32,064 nt of DNA from Desulfobacteraceae bacterium (GTDB taxonomy: Bacteria > Desulfobacterota > Desulfobacteria > Desulfobacterales > Desulfosalsimonadaceae): the NCBI GenBank assembly GCA_003597945.1, contig QZJS01000108.1:1-32064 (forward strand), given 5' to 3'. Made by a program: the position numbers and the translations under genes. This document shows positions 15,732 to 22,981 of the stretch, piece by piece (position 1 is the stretch's first letter; every line of letters starts with the position of its first letter). Below the pieces are notes generated by a model. It was not told the origin of the DNA. It saw only the letters and a program-made list of their open reading frames with translations, and searched no databases.

Positions 15732-16108
15732 GGGGAAGAGAACACGGCCGCGTCCGCCCAGGCTTCCAGGCGATGCCCCTCGGGATCATGAAAATAAAAA
15801 AATCGGCTCCCCCACCGGTGTTGGATGGGGCCGACAGGCACATTCAAAACCACTAACCGCCCGTGCAAAGTATCCAGGTCTTGGACCTGCCAGGAAAGCG
15901 TAATACCTTCCCCGCTTGACGCGCCCACGGTGGCGCGGGCCGCGTCGGCGATGCTGATAAAACTGGTTTCGATCAACGCGAATTCCACCATCCAGTCCGA
16001 AAGCCGGCGACCGGTCAACCCCAGAATATCCCGGTAAAACGCCACGGTCTTTTGCCAGTGACGACAGTATAGAATCGTATTGGTGCGGACAATGCCGGTG
16101 GTGGTCAT
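15728..16108 (-). CDS. VOC-superfamily (glyoxalase/bleomycin-resistance-like) protein
   Basis: This 126-residue protein consists of two beta-alpha-beta-beta-beta modules of the vicinal-oxygen-chelate superfamily: 'NTILYCRHWQKTVAFYRDILGLTGRR' opens the first and 'WGSRFFYFHDPEGHRLEAW' closes the second. The Glu in HRLEAW fits a metal ligand, but the other ligands are not obvious, so it may be an enzyme or a binding protein. It converges on the FHA gene: the two stop codons share TTAA, a 4-base overlap. It lies about 50 bases downstream of the oxidoreductase gene on the same strand and is probably cotranscribed with it. Confidence 0.85.
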   Translation of the reverse strand: MTTTGIVRTNTILYCRHWQKTVAFYRDILGLTGRRLSDWMVEFALIETSFISIADAARATVGASSGEGITLSWQVQDLDTLHGRLVVLNVPVGPIQHRWGSRFFYFHDPEGHRLEAWADAAVFSSP

Positions 16109-16157
16109 GGATTAAACACCCATTATTTATGCAAATTGGCAAAACGATTGACAATCA

Positions 16158-17261
16158 TCATAAAGCTTCCTTTTCCGCCACCACGCAATAGATGCCTTTA
16201 CCTTCCAGGGCCGGGCCGAAGCACAGGTTGTCGGATTTGCACAGGGCCGGGCGAAGGTCGCCGGATTTCCATCGATTGATCAATCCCGGTTCGCGGATGA
16301 GCGGCCGGCTCATGGAGAGAAAATCCGCGGCCCCGGTGTTAACCAGATTTTCGGCCACATTCAGGGACCGCACTCCTCCCACCAGAATCACCGGCACGGC
16401 GATTTCCTTTTTTAACGCCCGGGCCGCCTCCTGAAAATAGGCTTCCCTATCTTCGGAGGAGATGCCGGAGCGGCTGGGGGATAATTTACCGCTGGTCAGG
16501 GTGCCGCCGGAGAGTTCCACCGCGTCTAAACCGGCTGCCGCCAGCATCTTGCAGGCCGCAAGGGAATCCTTTCGGGTCAGGCCGTTTTCAATGCAATCCT
16601 CGCTGTTGATCTTAATCAGCACCGGATAGTCTTTGCCCACGGTTTGCCGGATGGCGGCAAGTATTTCCAGATGAATCCGGGCCCGGTTTTCGATAGGGCC
16701 GCCGTATTCATCGGTCCTTCGATTGTATGCCGGAGACAGGAACTGACTCAGCAGGTATCCATGACCGGAATGAATCTGCACCCCGTCAAAGCCGGCGGCC
16801 CTGGCCCGGCCGGCGGCGGCCGCAAACGCCTGGACAAGGAGCGTGATATCTTCTCTGGTCAGCTCATGACGCGGGGATTTTGCGAGGCCTTCAAAATCAG
16901 AAACCACATGGGGAGGTTGACCGGTCAGCGCCTTTGGCGCAAAATGCCCGGCATGGGCCAGTTGGGCCACGATTTTGCCGCCGGCGCCGTGGACCGCTTC
17001 GGTCATCTGTTTCAGGCCGTCGATCAACTCATCCTTATCAATCCCAAGCTGCCAGGGACCGGCCTGACCTTCGGGACTCACGAAGGCGTGGCCGGAAATG
17101 ATCAATCCCACGCCGCCTTCCGCAAGGTCGATCATGGCCCGGATGAGTTTCGGGGTCGCCGCGCCGTTATCGGCGGCCAGGCCTTCCCATGTGGCGGACC
17201 GGACAAACCGATTCGCCGTTGTCATGCCGCCGATGCGGCCGGATGTAAATAAAACACTCAT
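16158..17261 (-). CDS. NADH:flavin oxidoreductase (old yellow enzyme family)
   Basis: This 367-residue FMN-dependent TIM barrel reduces activated C=C bonds, such as enoates or other electrophiles, using NAD(P)H. Family signatures are clear: 'NRFVRSATWEGLAADNG' (FMN/start), 'IVAQLAHAGHFA', 'GFDGVQIHSGHGYLLSQFLSPAYNRRTDEYGG' (substrate-site histidines and the hallmark loop) and 'VILVGGVRS' with 'DFLSMSRPLIREPGL' at the phosphate site. It has no C-terminal iron-sulfur or FAD domain, unlike 2,4-dienoyl-CoA reductase. Three cysteines near the end (ALCKSDNLCFG, IYCVV) resemble a shortened cluster motif but are too few to be sure. ATG at 17261 follows GGGAGGG. Confidence 0.92.
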   Translation of the reverse strand: MSVLFTSGRIGGMTTANRFVRSATWEGLAADNGAATPKLIRAMIDLAEGGVGLIISGHAFVSPEGQAGPWQLGIDKDELIDGLKQMTEAVHGAGGKIVAQLAHAGHFAPKALTGQPPHVVSDFEGLAKSPRHELTREDITLLVQAFAAAAGRARAAGFDGVQIHSGHGYLLSQFLSPAYNRRTDEYGGPIENRARIHLEILAAIRQTVGKDYPVLIKINSEDCIENGLTRKDSLAACKMLAAAGLDAVELSGGTLTSGKLSPSRSGISSEDREAYFQEAARALKKEIAVPVILVGGVRSLNVAENLVNTGAADFLSMSRPLIREPGLINRWKSGDLRPALCKSDNLCFGPALEGKGIYCVVAEKEAL

Positions 17262-17406
17262 GAAAATCCCTCCCACTTTGAAAAAAATGATTGTCCGGCA
17301 ATGATGATTTCACAAATCACCATTTTCCGTATATTCTACCGTTAAAACACCCCGAAAAAACAAACAAATAAAAAAATTCTGGTATAAGCCCAACTTGATG
17401 CTTATC

Positions 17407-17440
17407 ATAATGAAAACGATTTCGAAAGCTTCATCATTAT
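17407..17440. promoter_or_regulatory. 34-base operator-like dyad upstream of the hydroxybutyrate dehydrogenase gene
   Basis: ATAATGA (17407-17413) and TCATTAT (17434-17440) form a perfect inverted pair, and the palindrome TTTCGAAA (17420-17427) sits exactly on the same centre. In all, 13 of 17 pairs match. It lies about 107 bases before the ATG at 17548, where a dimeric repressor or activator would bind. A second small pair, ATAAGC/GCTTAT, lies at 17384-17405. Confidence 0.5.
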
Positions 17441-17547
17441 TTATCCATAGGCTCTATTTCCGGCAGGAATGCCAGGGAAACGTTTATACATTATGACGAA
17501 GGATGCCGGGATTGCCTTGAATGACGAATAAACCGGGAGGTGCGGAT

Positions 17548-18330
17548 ATGTTGAAAGGAAAATCGGTTATTGTCACGGGAAGCACCAGCGGCATCGGCAG
17601 GGCCATGGCCGAGGCATTTGCGGGCGCGGGATGCCATGTCATGATCAACGGATTCGGCGATGAAAACGAAATCCATTCCCTGCTGGAAAATTTTAAAACG
17701 AAACATCATGTCAACGCCTTCTACTCGGCTGCCGATATGAGAAAACCGGATCAGATCGCGGCCATGGTCAAGGAAGCCGAAGAGCGCTTCGGCGGCGTGG
17801 ACATCCTGGTCAACAACGCCGGCATCCAGCATGTGGCGCCCATTGATGAATTTCCACCGGAAAAATGGGATGCTATTATCGCCATCAATCTTTCTTCCGC
17901 GTTTCATGCCATTCGGGCGGTTCTTCCGGGCATGAAGTCCAGGCAATGGGGCCGGATCATCAATATCGCCTCGGCCCACGGCCTGGTGGCATCTCCGTTT
18001 AAATCCGCCTATGTGGCGGCCAAACACGGCATGGTTGGATTGACCAAAGTCGTGGCCCTAGAAGTGGCCCAGCTCGGCATCACCTGCAACGCCATCTGCC
18101 CCGGCTATGTCAAAACTCCTCTGGTGGAAGGGCAGATCGCCGATCAGGCCAAAGCCCGGAAAATGGAACCGGATGCGGTGGTCCGGGATGTAATTCTGGC
18201 GGCCCAGCCCACCAAGAAATTCGTCACTTTTGAAGAGCTCAACGCGCTGGCGTTATTTCTATCCGATGATAAAGCCGCGTCCATCAACGGCGCGTCCCTG
18301 TCCATGGACGGCGGATGGACGGCGCAATAA
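17548..18330 (+). CDS. 3-hydroxybutyrate dehydrogenase (short-chain dehydrogenase)
   Basis: This 260-residue NAD-dependent enzyme interconverts 3-hydroxybutyrate and acetoacetate. Rossmann motif TGSTSGIGRAMAEAF (10-24), NNAG in the fourth strand, the catalytic Ser in IASAHGLVASPFKSAY and YVAAK are all in place. Features that single out this subfamily include GIQHVAPIDEFP, the SAHGLVASPFKSAYVAAKHG stretch and QIADQAKAR with QPTKKFV near the end. ATG at 17548 follows GGGAGG; an ATG at 17521 lacks a site. It likely handles short-chain acyl intermediates or storage polymer products. Its stop overlaps the start of the next gene (TAATG), so the two are translated together. Confidence 0.88.
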   Translation: MLKGKSVIVTGSTSGIGRAMAEAFAGAGCHVMINGFGDENEIHSLLENFKTKHHVNAFYSAADMRKPDQIAAMVKEAEERFGGVDILVNNAGIQHVAPIDEFPPEKWDAIIAINLSSAFHAIRAVLPGMKSRQWGRIINIASAHGLVASPFKSAYVAAKHGMVGLTKVVALEVAQLGITCNAICPGYVKTPLVEGQIADQAKARKMEPDAVVRDVILAAQPTKKFVTFEELNALALFLSDDKAASINGASLSMDGGWTAQ

Positions 18331-20474
18331 TGATGACGTCCAAATGGTCCAAAATATTGATCCTGCTGGCCATCGCCGCGCTGGTGGTCGTCTTTTTCGG
18401 CTTTGACCTCGGCCAGTATCTGACGTTTGACTATCTCAAATCCCGGCAGGCGGCCCTGGAAACCAATTACGCCGACCATCAACCCCTGACCATGGCCATC
18501 TATATGGCGGTCTATATTGTCGTGACGGCATTGTCACTGCCCGGGGCCGCGATCATGACCCTGGCGGGGGGCGCGATTTTCGGGTTCTGGATCGGCCTGC
18601 TCCTGGTCTCTTTTGCCAGCACCATCGGCGCCACTCTGGCGTTTCTCGTGGCCCGGTTTCTATTAATGGATTACGTAAAGCGCCGATTCGGCGACAAGCT
18701 CAAGGCCGTCTATGAAGGGATTGAAAAAGACGGCGCGTTTTACCTGTTTACCCTGCGGCTGGTGCCGCTGTTTCCGTTTTTCGTGATCAACCTGATGATG
18801 GGGCTTACCCCCATTCGGACGGCCACGTTTTACATCGTCAGCCAGATCGGCATGCTGGCCGGCACGGCCGTGTACGTCAACGCGGGGACCCAACTGGCGC
18901 AAATCGATTCCATATCCGGCATTTTGTCGCCGGGGTTGATTTTTTCCTTTGCGCTGCTGGGGATTTTCCCCTGGATTGCCAAAGCCGCTGTGGCGATGAT
19001 AAGGTCCAGAAAAGCCCTGGCCGGATACGCGCGCCCGAAATCATTTGATTACAATCTGGTGGTGATCGGGGCCGGGTCCGCCGGCCTGGTAACCTCCTAT
19101 ATCGCGGCCGCGGTAAAGGCCAAGGTGGCCCTGATCGAAAAGCACAAAATGGGCGGCGACTGCTTAAACACCGGCTGCGTGCCCAGCAAGGCACTGATCC
19201 GGTCGGCCAAAATGCTCTCTTATGCCCGGCGGGCAAAAGATTTCGGATTTAACCATGCCTCGGTTGACTTTGATTTCGCCGACGTCATGGAGCGGGTGCG
19301 CACGGTCATCCAGAAAATCGAGCCCCATGATTCCATTGCGCGCTACCAAAGCCTGGGCGTGGAATGCATCACGGGAGAAGCCAGGATCACCTCCCCCTAC
19401 ACAGTGGAGGTCAACGGCAGAACCCTGACCACGAAAAACATCGTGGTGGCCACCGGGGCCCGACCCTTTGTGCCGCCGATTCCCGGCCTGGATCAGGTGA
19501 CGTATCTGACATCCGATAATGTCTGGGAACTCCGGGAGCTGCCCAAACGGCTGCTGGTCCTCGGCGGCGGCCCCATCGGATGCGAACTGGCCCAGACCTT
19601 CTGCCGGCTGGGATCGGCCGTGACCCAGGTGGAGATGATGCCCCAGATCATGGGCCGGGAAGACGCGGATGTGGCGGCCCTGATCCAGGAAAAACTGGCA
19701 AGCGAGGGGGTGCGGGTACTCACCGGGCACCGGGCCAAAGCGGTAAAAGTGGAGAACAACGCCAACATCCTGGTCTGCGATCATAATGGCAGCGATGTGG
19801 AAATCGTCTTTGACGCCATTCTGGTGGCCGTGGGCCGGGCCGCCAATATCAGCGGGTTCGGACTGGAAGAACTGGGCGTGGAACTGACCCCGCGCAAAAC
19901 CCTTCAGGCCGACGGGTTTTTAAAAGCCAGCATCCCCACCATCTATGGCGCGGGCGATGTGGTGGGCCCCTATCAATTCACCCACGCGGCCTCCCATCAG
20001 GCCTGGTTTGCATCGGTCAACGCCCTGTTCGGCAACATTAAATCCTTTAAAATCGATTACAAGGCCCTCCCCTGGACCACCTACACCGACCCCGAGGTGG
20101 CCAGAGTCGGACTCAACGAGACCGATGCCAAAGAAAAAAACATCGATTATGAACTGACCCGATATGATATCAACGACCTGGACCGGGCCATCGCCGATTC
20201 CGAAGACCACGGATTTATTAAAGTGCTCACCAAGCCGAAAACCGATAAAATCCTGGGGGTCACCATTGTCGGGGCCCATGCGGGCGATATCATCGCCGAA
20301 TTTGTGCTGGCCATGCGGCACGGTTTGGGCTTAAACAAGATCCTGTCAACGGTACACACCTACCCCACCATGGCCGAAGCCAACAAATACGCGGCCGGGG
20401 CATGGAAAAAAGCCCATGCCCCGGAAAAAATTCTTAAATGGATCGAAAAATATCACGCCTGGATGCGGGGATGA
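18330..20474 (+). CDS. TVP38/TMEM64 membrane domain fused to pyridine nucleotide-disulfide oxidoreductase
   Basis: This 714-residue fusion protein has two parts. Residues 1-230 are a DedA-like TVP38/TMEM64 membrane domain with several helices and the signature FTLRLVPLFPFFVINLMMGL (140-159). Residues 240-714 are a flavoprotein of the dihydrolipoamide dehydrogenase/mercuric reductase type. It has FAD loop VVIGAGSAGL (244-253), redox-active disulfide GGDCLNTGCVPSK with Cys278 and Cys283, NAD loop LLVLGGGPIGCELA, FAD motif TIYGAGDVVG and C-terminal HTYPTMAEA with the catalytic His-Glu. No MerA-type terminal cysteine pair or heavy-metal domain is present. The thiol electron acceptor is unknown, but it is presumably membrane-linked. 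Start at 18330 overlaps the previous stop (TAATG). Confidence 0.92.
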   Translation: MMTSKWSKILILLAIAALVVVFFGFDLGQYLTFDYLKSRQAALETNYADHQPLTMAIYMAVYIVVTALSLPGAAIMTLAGGAIFGFWIGLLLVSFASTIGATLAFLVARFLLMDYVKRRFGDKLKAVYEGIEKDGAFYLFTLRLVPLFPFFVINLMMGLTPIRTATFYIVSQIGMLAGTAVYVNAGTQLAQIDSISGILSPGLIFSFALLGIFPWIAKAAVAMIRSRKALAGYARPKSFDYNLVVIGAGSAGLVTSYIAAAVKAKVALIEKHKMGGDCLNTGCVPSKALIRSAKMLSYARRAKDFGFNHASVDFDFADVMERVRTVIQKIEPHDSIARYQSLGVECITGEARITSPYTVEVNGRTLTTKNIVVATGARPFVPPIPGLDQVTYLTSDNVWELRELPKRLLVLGGGPIGCELAQTFCRLGSAVTQVEMMPQIMGREDADVAALIQEKLASEGVRVLTGHRAKAVKVENNANILVCDHNGSDVEIVFDAILVAVGRAANISGFGLEELGVELTPRKTLQADGFLKASIPTIYGAGDVVGPYQFTHAASHQAWFASVNALFGNIKSFKIDYKALPWTTYTDPEVARVGLNETDAKEKNIDYELTRYDINDLDRAIADSEDHGFIKVLTKPKTDKILGVTIVGAHAGDIIAEFVLAMRHGLGLNKILSTVHTYPTMAEANKYAAGAWKKAHAPEKILKWIEKYHAWMRG

Positions 20475-20533
20475 CAAAATATTGCGTGCCGGATGGTTTG
20501 AGATGGAACGCACACCAGGTTCGTTACACATTT

Positions 20534-20591
20534 TTGGACAAATTAAAAATACAGTTTACAATTTGTCCGATGCCTGTCTTGCACCGGCATC
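20534..20591 (+). promoter_or_regulatory. Dyad-covered promoter of DUF547 gene
   Basis: GGACAAATT (20536-20544) and its exact complement AATTTGTCC (20560-20568) flank 15 bases. They overlay a candidate -35 (TTGGAC, 20534-20539) and a good -10 (TACAAT, 20557-20562; 5 of 6; spacer 17). The predicted transcript would begin at about 20569, at the foot of a second hairpin GATGCC/GGCATC (20569-20591). A repressor dimer bound here would block polymerase. Confidence 0.55.
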
Positions 20592-20616
20592 AGCACCCAA
20601 ATCAAAGGAGTCAATC

Positions 20617-21483
20617 ATGAACATGAGTATCACAAATAGCCGTTTATCATGCTATGCGGTATGTTTGCAGAAACAATTTTTCGATAAACTCCTTGGAAGC
20701 GCAGGCATATTGGCAGCCCTGCTCCTGGCCCATCCCGTTTTCGCGGGACCGGAACCTTTTGACCACCAGCACGCTTTGTTCACGGCCGTGCTTGAAAACC
20801 ACGTACGCTGGAACGCGGAAGGGACCGCCACCACCGTGGACTATGCGGCCCTGAAGGCCGGCCCCCAAACCCTGGACCACTACCTGCAATCCCTGTCGGC
20901 GGTCACCCGGAAGGAATTCGACTCCTGGACGGGCGATAAACAACTGGCCTTTCTCATCAACGCCTACAACGCCTTTACCCTGAAACTGATCATCGACAAC
21001 TATCCCATCGAATCCATAAAAAATATCGGCCGGTTCTGGCAGAAACCCTGGCGCATCCGGTTTTTTCGCCTGCTGGAAGAAGAGATGCACTTAGACCAGG
21101 TGGAACACGAGATTATTCGGGAGCCGGGGAAATATGACGAACCCCGCATTCATTTCGCGGTCAACTGCGCGGCCGTCGGCTGCCCAGCCCTGCGGGACCG
21201 GGCCTTTACCGCTGATCAACTGGAGAAACAGCTCGACGACAGCACCCGCCGGTTTCTCCGGGACCGAAGTCGTAATTATTTCGACGCGGACGCCGACGTA
21301 CTCCATGTATCCAGCATCTTCCGCTGGTATCGCGACGATTTTGAAACCGCAGGAACCCTGTCGGAATGGCTGGCCCGATATGCCGACGAACTGGCGTATA
21401 AAAAACAGCAGCGCCAACGGATCAAAGCGGGCGTGCCGGTAAAATTTCTCGATTACGACTGGAAATTAAATGAGCGCCGTTGA
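20617..21483 (+). CDS. Exported DUF547 protein
   Basis: This 288-residue protein has a hydrophobic segment (LLGSAGILAALLLAHPVFAG) after about 25 residues, probably a signal peptide with a long n-region cleaved after FAG. DUF547 marks are present: 'LAFLINAYNAFTLKLIIDNYPIESIKNIG' and 'RIHFAVNCAAVGCPALRDRAFTADQLEKQL', followed by 'SSIFRWYRDDF'. The conserved Cys in NCAAVGCPAL suggests a thiol-dependent activity, but no reaction is established to my knowledge. ATG at 20617 has AAAGGAG six bases before it, which excludes the open frame running back into the previous gene. It follows the TVP38-flavoprotein gene, with its own promoter. Confidence 0.9.
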   Translation: MNMSITNSRLSCYAVCLQKQFFDKLLGSAGILAALLLAHPVFAGPEPFDHQHALFTAVLENHVRWNAEGTATTVDYAALKAGPQTLDHYLQSLSAVTRKEFDSWTGDKQLAFLINAYNAFTLKLIIDNYPIESIKNIGRFWQKPWRIRFFRLLEEEMHLDQVEHEIIREPGKYDEPRIHFAVNCAAVGCPALRDRAFTADQLEKQLDDSTRRFLRDRSRNYFDADADVLHVSSIFRWYRDDFETAGTLSEWLARYADELAYKKQQRQRIKAGVPVKFLDYDWKLNERR

Positions 21484-21503
21484 TCATACGTCATGATCTA
21501 TTC

Positions 21504-21535
21504 CCCGGAGAAAGGCCCCCTTTGAGTTTTCCGGG
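21504..21535. terminator. Stable hairpin after DUF547 gene
   Basis: CCCGGAGAA (21504-21512) pairs with TTTTCCGGG (21527-21535), nine pairs including one G-T, 20 bases after the stop. There is no T-run downstream, so it may slow or stabilise transcripts instead of acting as a classical terminator. Confidence 0.4.
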
Positions 21536-21595
21536 CAGATCGTGTCTGGTGTGGTCATGAATCCATAACACCCTGCATAAAAGGGGGAAATAAAA

Positions 21596-22759
21596 ATGAT
21601 GATTACGGCAAGATCCGTCCTCTTCGCCTGCGCACTTTTTTTATTTGCCACCGGATGCAACGAATCTGAAAGCGATTCCACCGGCCAGGCGGCAACCTAC
21701 CGGGTCGATACCGTCCTGACCGGGCTGGAGCATCCCTGGGGAATGGTTTTCCTGCCTGGCGCAAACCCTCTAGCCCTGGTTACCGAGCGGCCCGGCCGCC
21801 TGAATCTGGTCGATATCACCAGGGGTTCCCGGACCCAAGTCACCGGGCTTCCCCAGATTGCCGCCGCCGGCCAGGGCGGTCTGCTAGATGTGGCCCTCCA
21901 CCCGGATTTTGAGGAGAATCGGCTTGTCTATCTGAGTTATGCCGCCGCCGGCGAATCCCGCGGTCAGTTTGCTACCCATGTTTGCCGGGGCCGTCTCGAT
22001 GCCGGTGAGGCCGCCCTGTCGGATGTGGAAGTAATCCTGGTGGCAGAGCCCTTTGTCGGCACGGAGGCCCATTTTGGATCGCGCCTGGTGTTTGACAGTC
22101 AAAAACGCCTGTATGTGACCGCCGGGGATCGCAGAAATCGACATTCCGCACAGGATCTGACCAGCCTTCACGGCAAGACGCTTCGGATCCATGATGATGG
22201 GTCGATTCCCGCGGACAATCCGTTTATCGATGCGAAAGACGTTCATCCGGCCATTTACAGCTATGGGCACCGAAATTCCCAGGGGATGGCGCGGCATCCC
22301 GAAACCGGAGAGATCTGGCAATGCGAGCATGGCGAGTTCGGCGGCGACGAAATCAATATCCTTGTCAAGGGGGGAAATTTCGGCTGGCCTATCGCCACTT
22401 ACGCCCGTGAATATATCTCGAGAAGGACCATCGGCGCTCTCCCGCCGGAACGGGATGATACGATCGCCCCGATTTATTACTGGGAAGCCGATGCGTTCCC
22501 TCCCTCAGGGATGGCGTTTTATAAGGGAGATGCTTTTAAAAACTGGCGGGGAAATCTGTTTGTGGGCGGCTTAAAGGAACGCTGCCTTGCCCGGTTTGAG
22601 ATTAACGGCCGCCGGGTGGTAAAAGCCGAATGCCTTCTGGAGGACCGGGGATGGCGGATCCGGGATGTGAAGGTCAACCCGGACGACGGGTTTCTTTATG
22701 TCCTCGTTGATGCCGAAAATGCGCCGCTTGTAAAGATAATGCCCGCAAAGGGCGATTAA
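21596..22759 (+). CDS. PQQ-dependent sugar dehydrogenase-like lipoprotein (glucose/sorbosone dehydrogenase family)
   Basis: This 387-residue six-bladed beta-propeller resembles soluble aldose sugar dehydrogenases (YliI type), which oxidise sugars with PQQ or act as lactonase-like relatives. Typical strings are 'LEHPWGMVFLP', 'QGGLLDVALHPDF', 'AHFGSRLVFDSQKRLYVTAGDR', 'GHRNSQGMARHPETGEIWQCEHGEFGGDEINIL', 'GGNFGWP' and 'PPSGMAFYKGDAF'. It carries lipobox FATGC (Cys21), so it is anchored outside the cytoplasm. ATG at 21596 follows AAGGGGGA. Whether this organism makes PQQ cannot be judged here; the electron acceptor is unknown. Confidence 0.9.
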   Translation: MMITARSVLFACALFLFATGCNESESDSTGQAATYRVDTVLTGLEHPWGMVFLPGANPLALVTERPGRLNLVDITRGSRTQVTGLPQIAAAGQGGLLDVALHPDFEENRLVYLSYAAAGESRGQFATHVCRGRLDAGEAALSDVEVILVAEPFVGTEAHFGSRLVFDSQKRLYVTAGDRRNRHSAQDLTSLHGKTLRIHDDGSIPADNPFIDAKDVHPAIYSYGHRNSQGMARHPETGEIWQCEHGEFGGDEINILVKGGNFGWPIATYAREYISRRTIGALPPERDDTIAPIYYWEADAFPPSGMAFYKGDAFKNWRGNLFVGGLKERCLARFEINGRRVVKAECLLEDRGWRIRDVKVNPDDGFLYVLVDAENAPLVKIMPAKGD

Positions 22760-22762
22760 TGG

Positions 22763-22924
22763 AAATTCAATAAACTTCCTTGCCGGTTTGTATGATCCGG
22801 CCGAAGGGGACCCGGACACGTTGATCATTCCGGGTTTGCTTTCGGTGTCAAATTTGGACGCGATAATCACGTGGTCGCCGAAAACATCAAACTGCATCCG
22901 TTCCCTGCCTACCACGCCGGCCAT
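22763..22924 (-). pseudogene. Remnant of a class III adenylate/guanylate cyclase
   Basis: A stretch of about 54 codons reads AGVVGRERMQFDVFGDHVIIASKF and then ESKPGMINVSGS. It matches the C-terminal catalytic core of class III nucleotide cyclases (GVVG..RMQYDVWGDTVNxASRM...PGxINVS). The frame is closed by TAA just upstream, and no full catalytic domain exists on either side. The transition-state residues usually Asn and Arg in VNxASR are Ile and Lys here. A further fragment in another frame upstream (22925-22975) may be cyclase-like too. It follows the histidine kinase gene on the same strand by about 60 bases. Confidence 0.7.
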
Positions 22925-22981
22925 TCTCCTCGATTATGACGCATAAATCCATGGAAGTCGATGAGGGCCATCGACGCCGCG

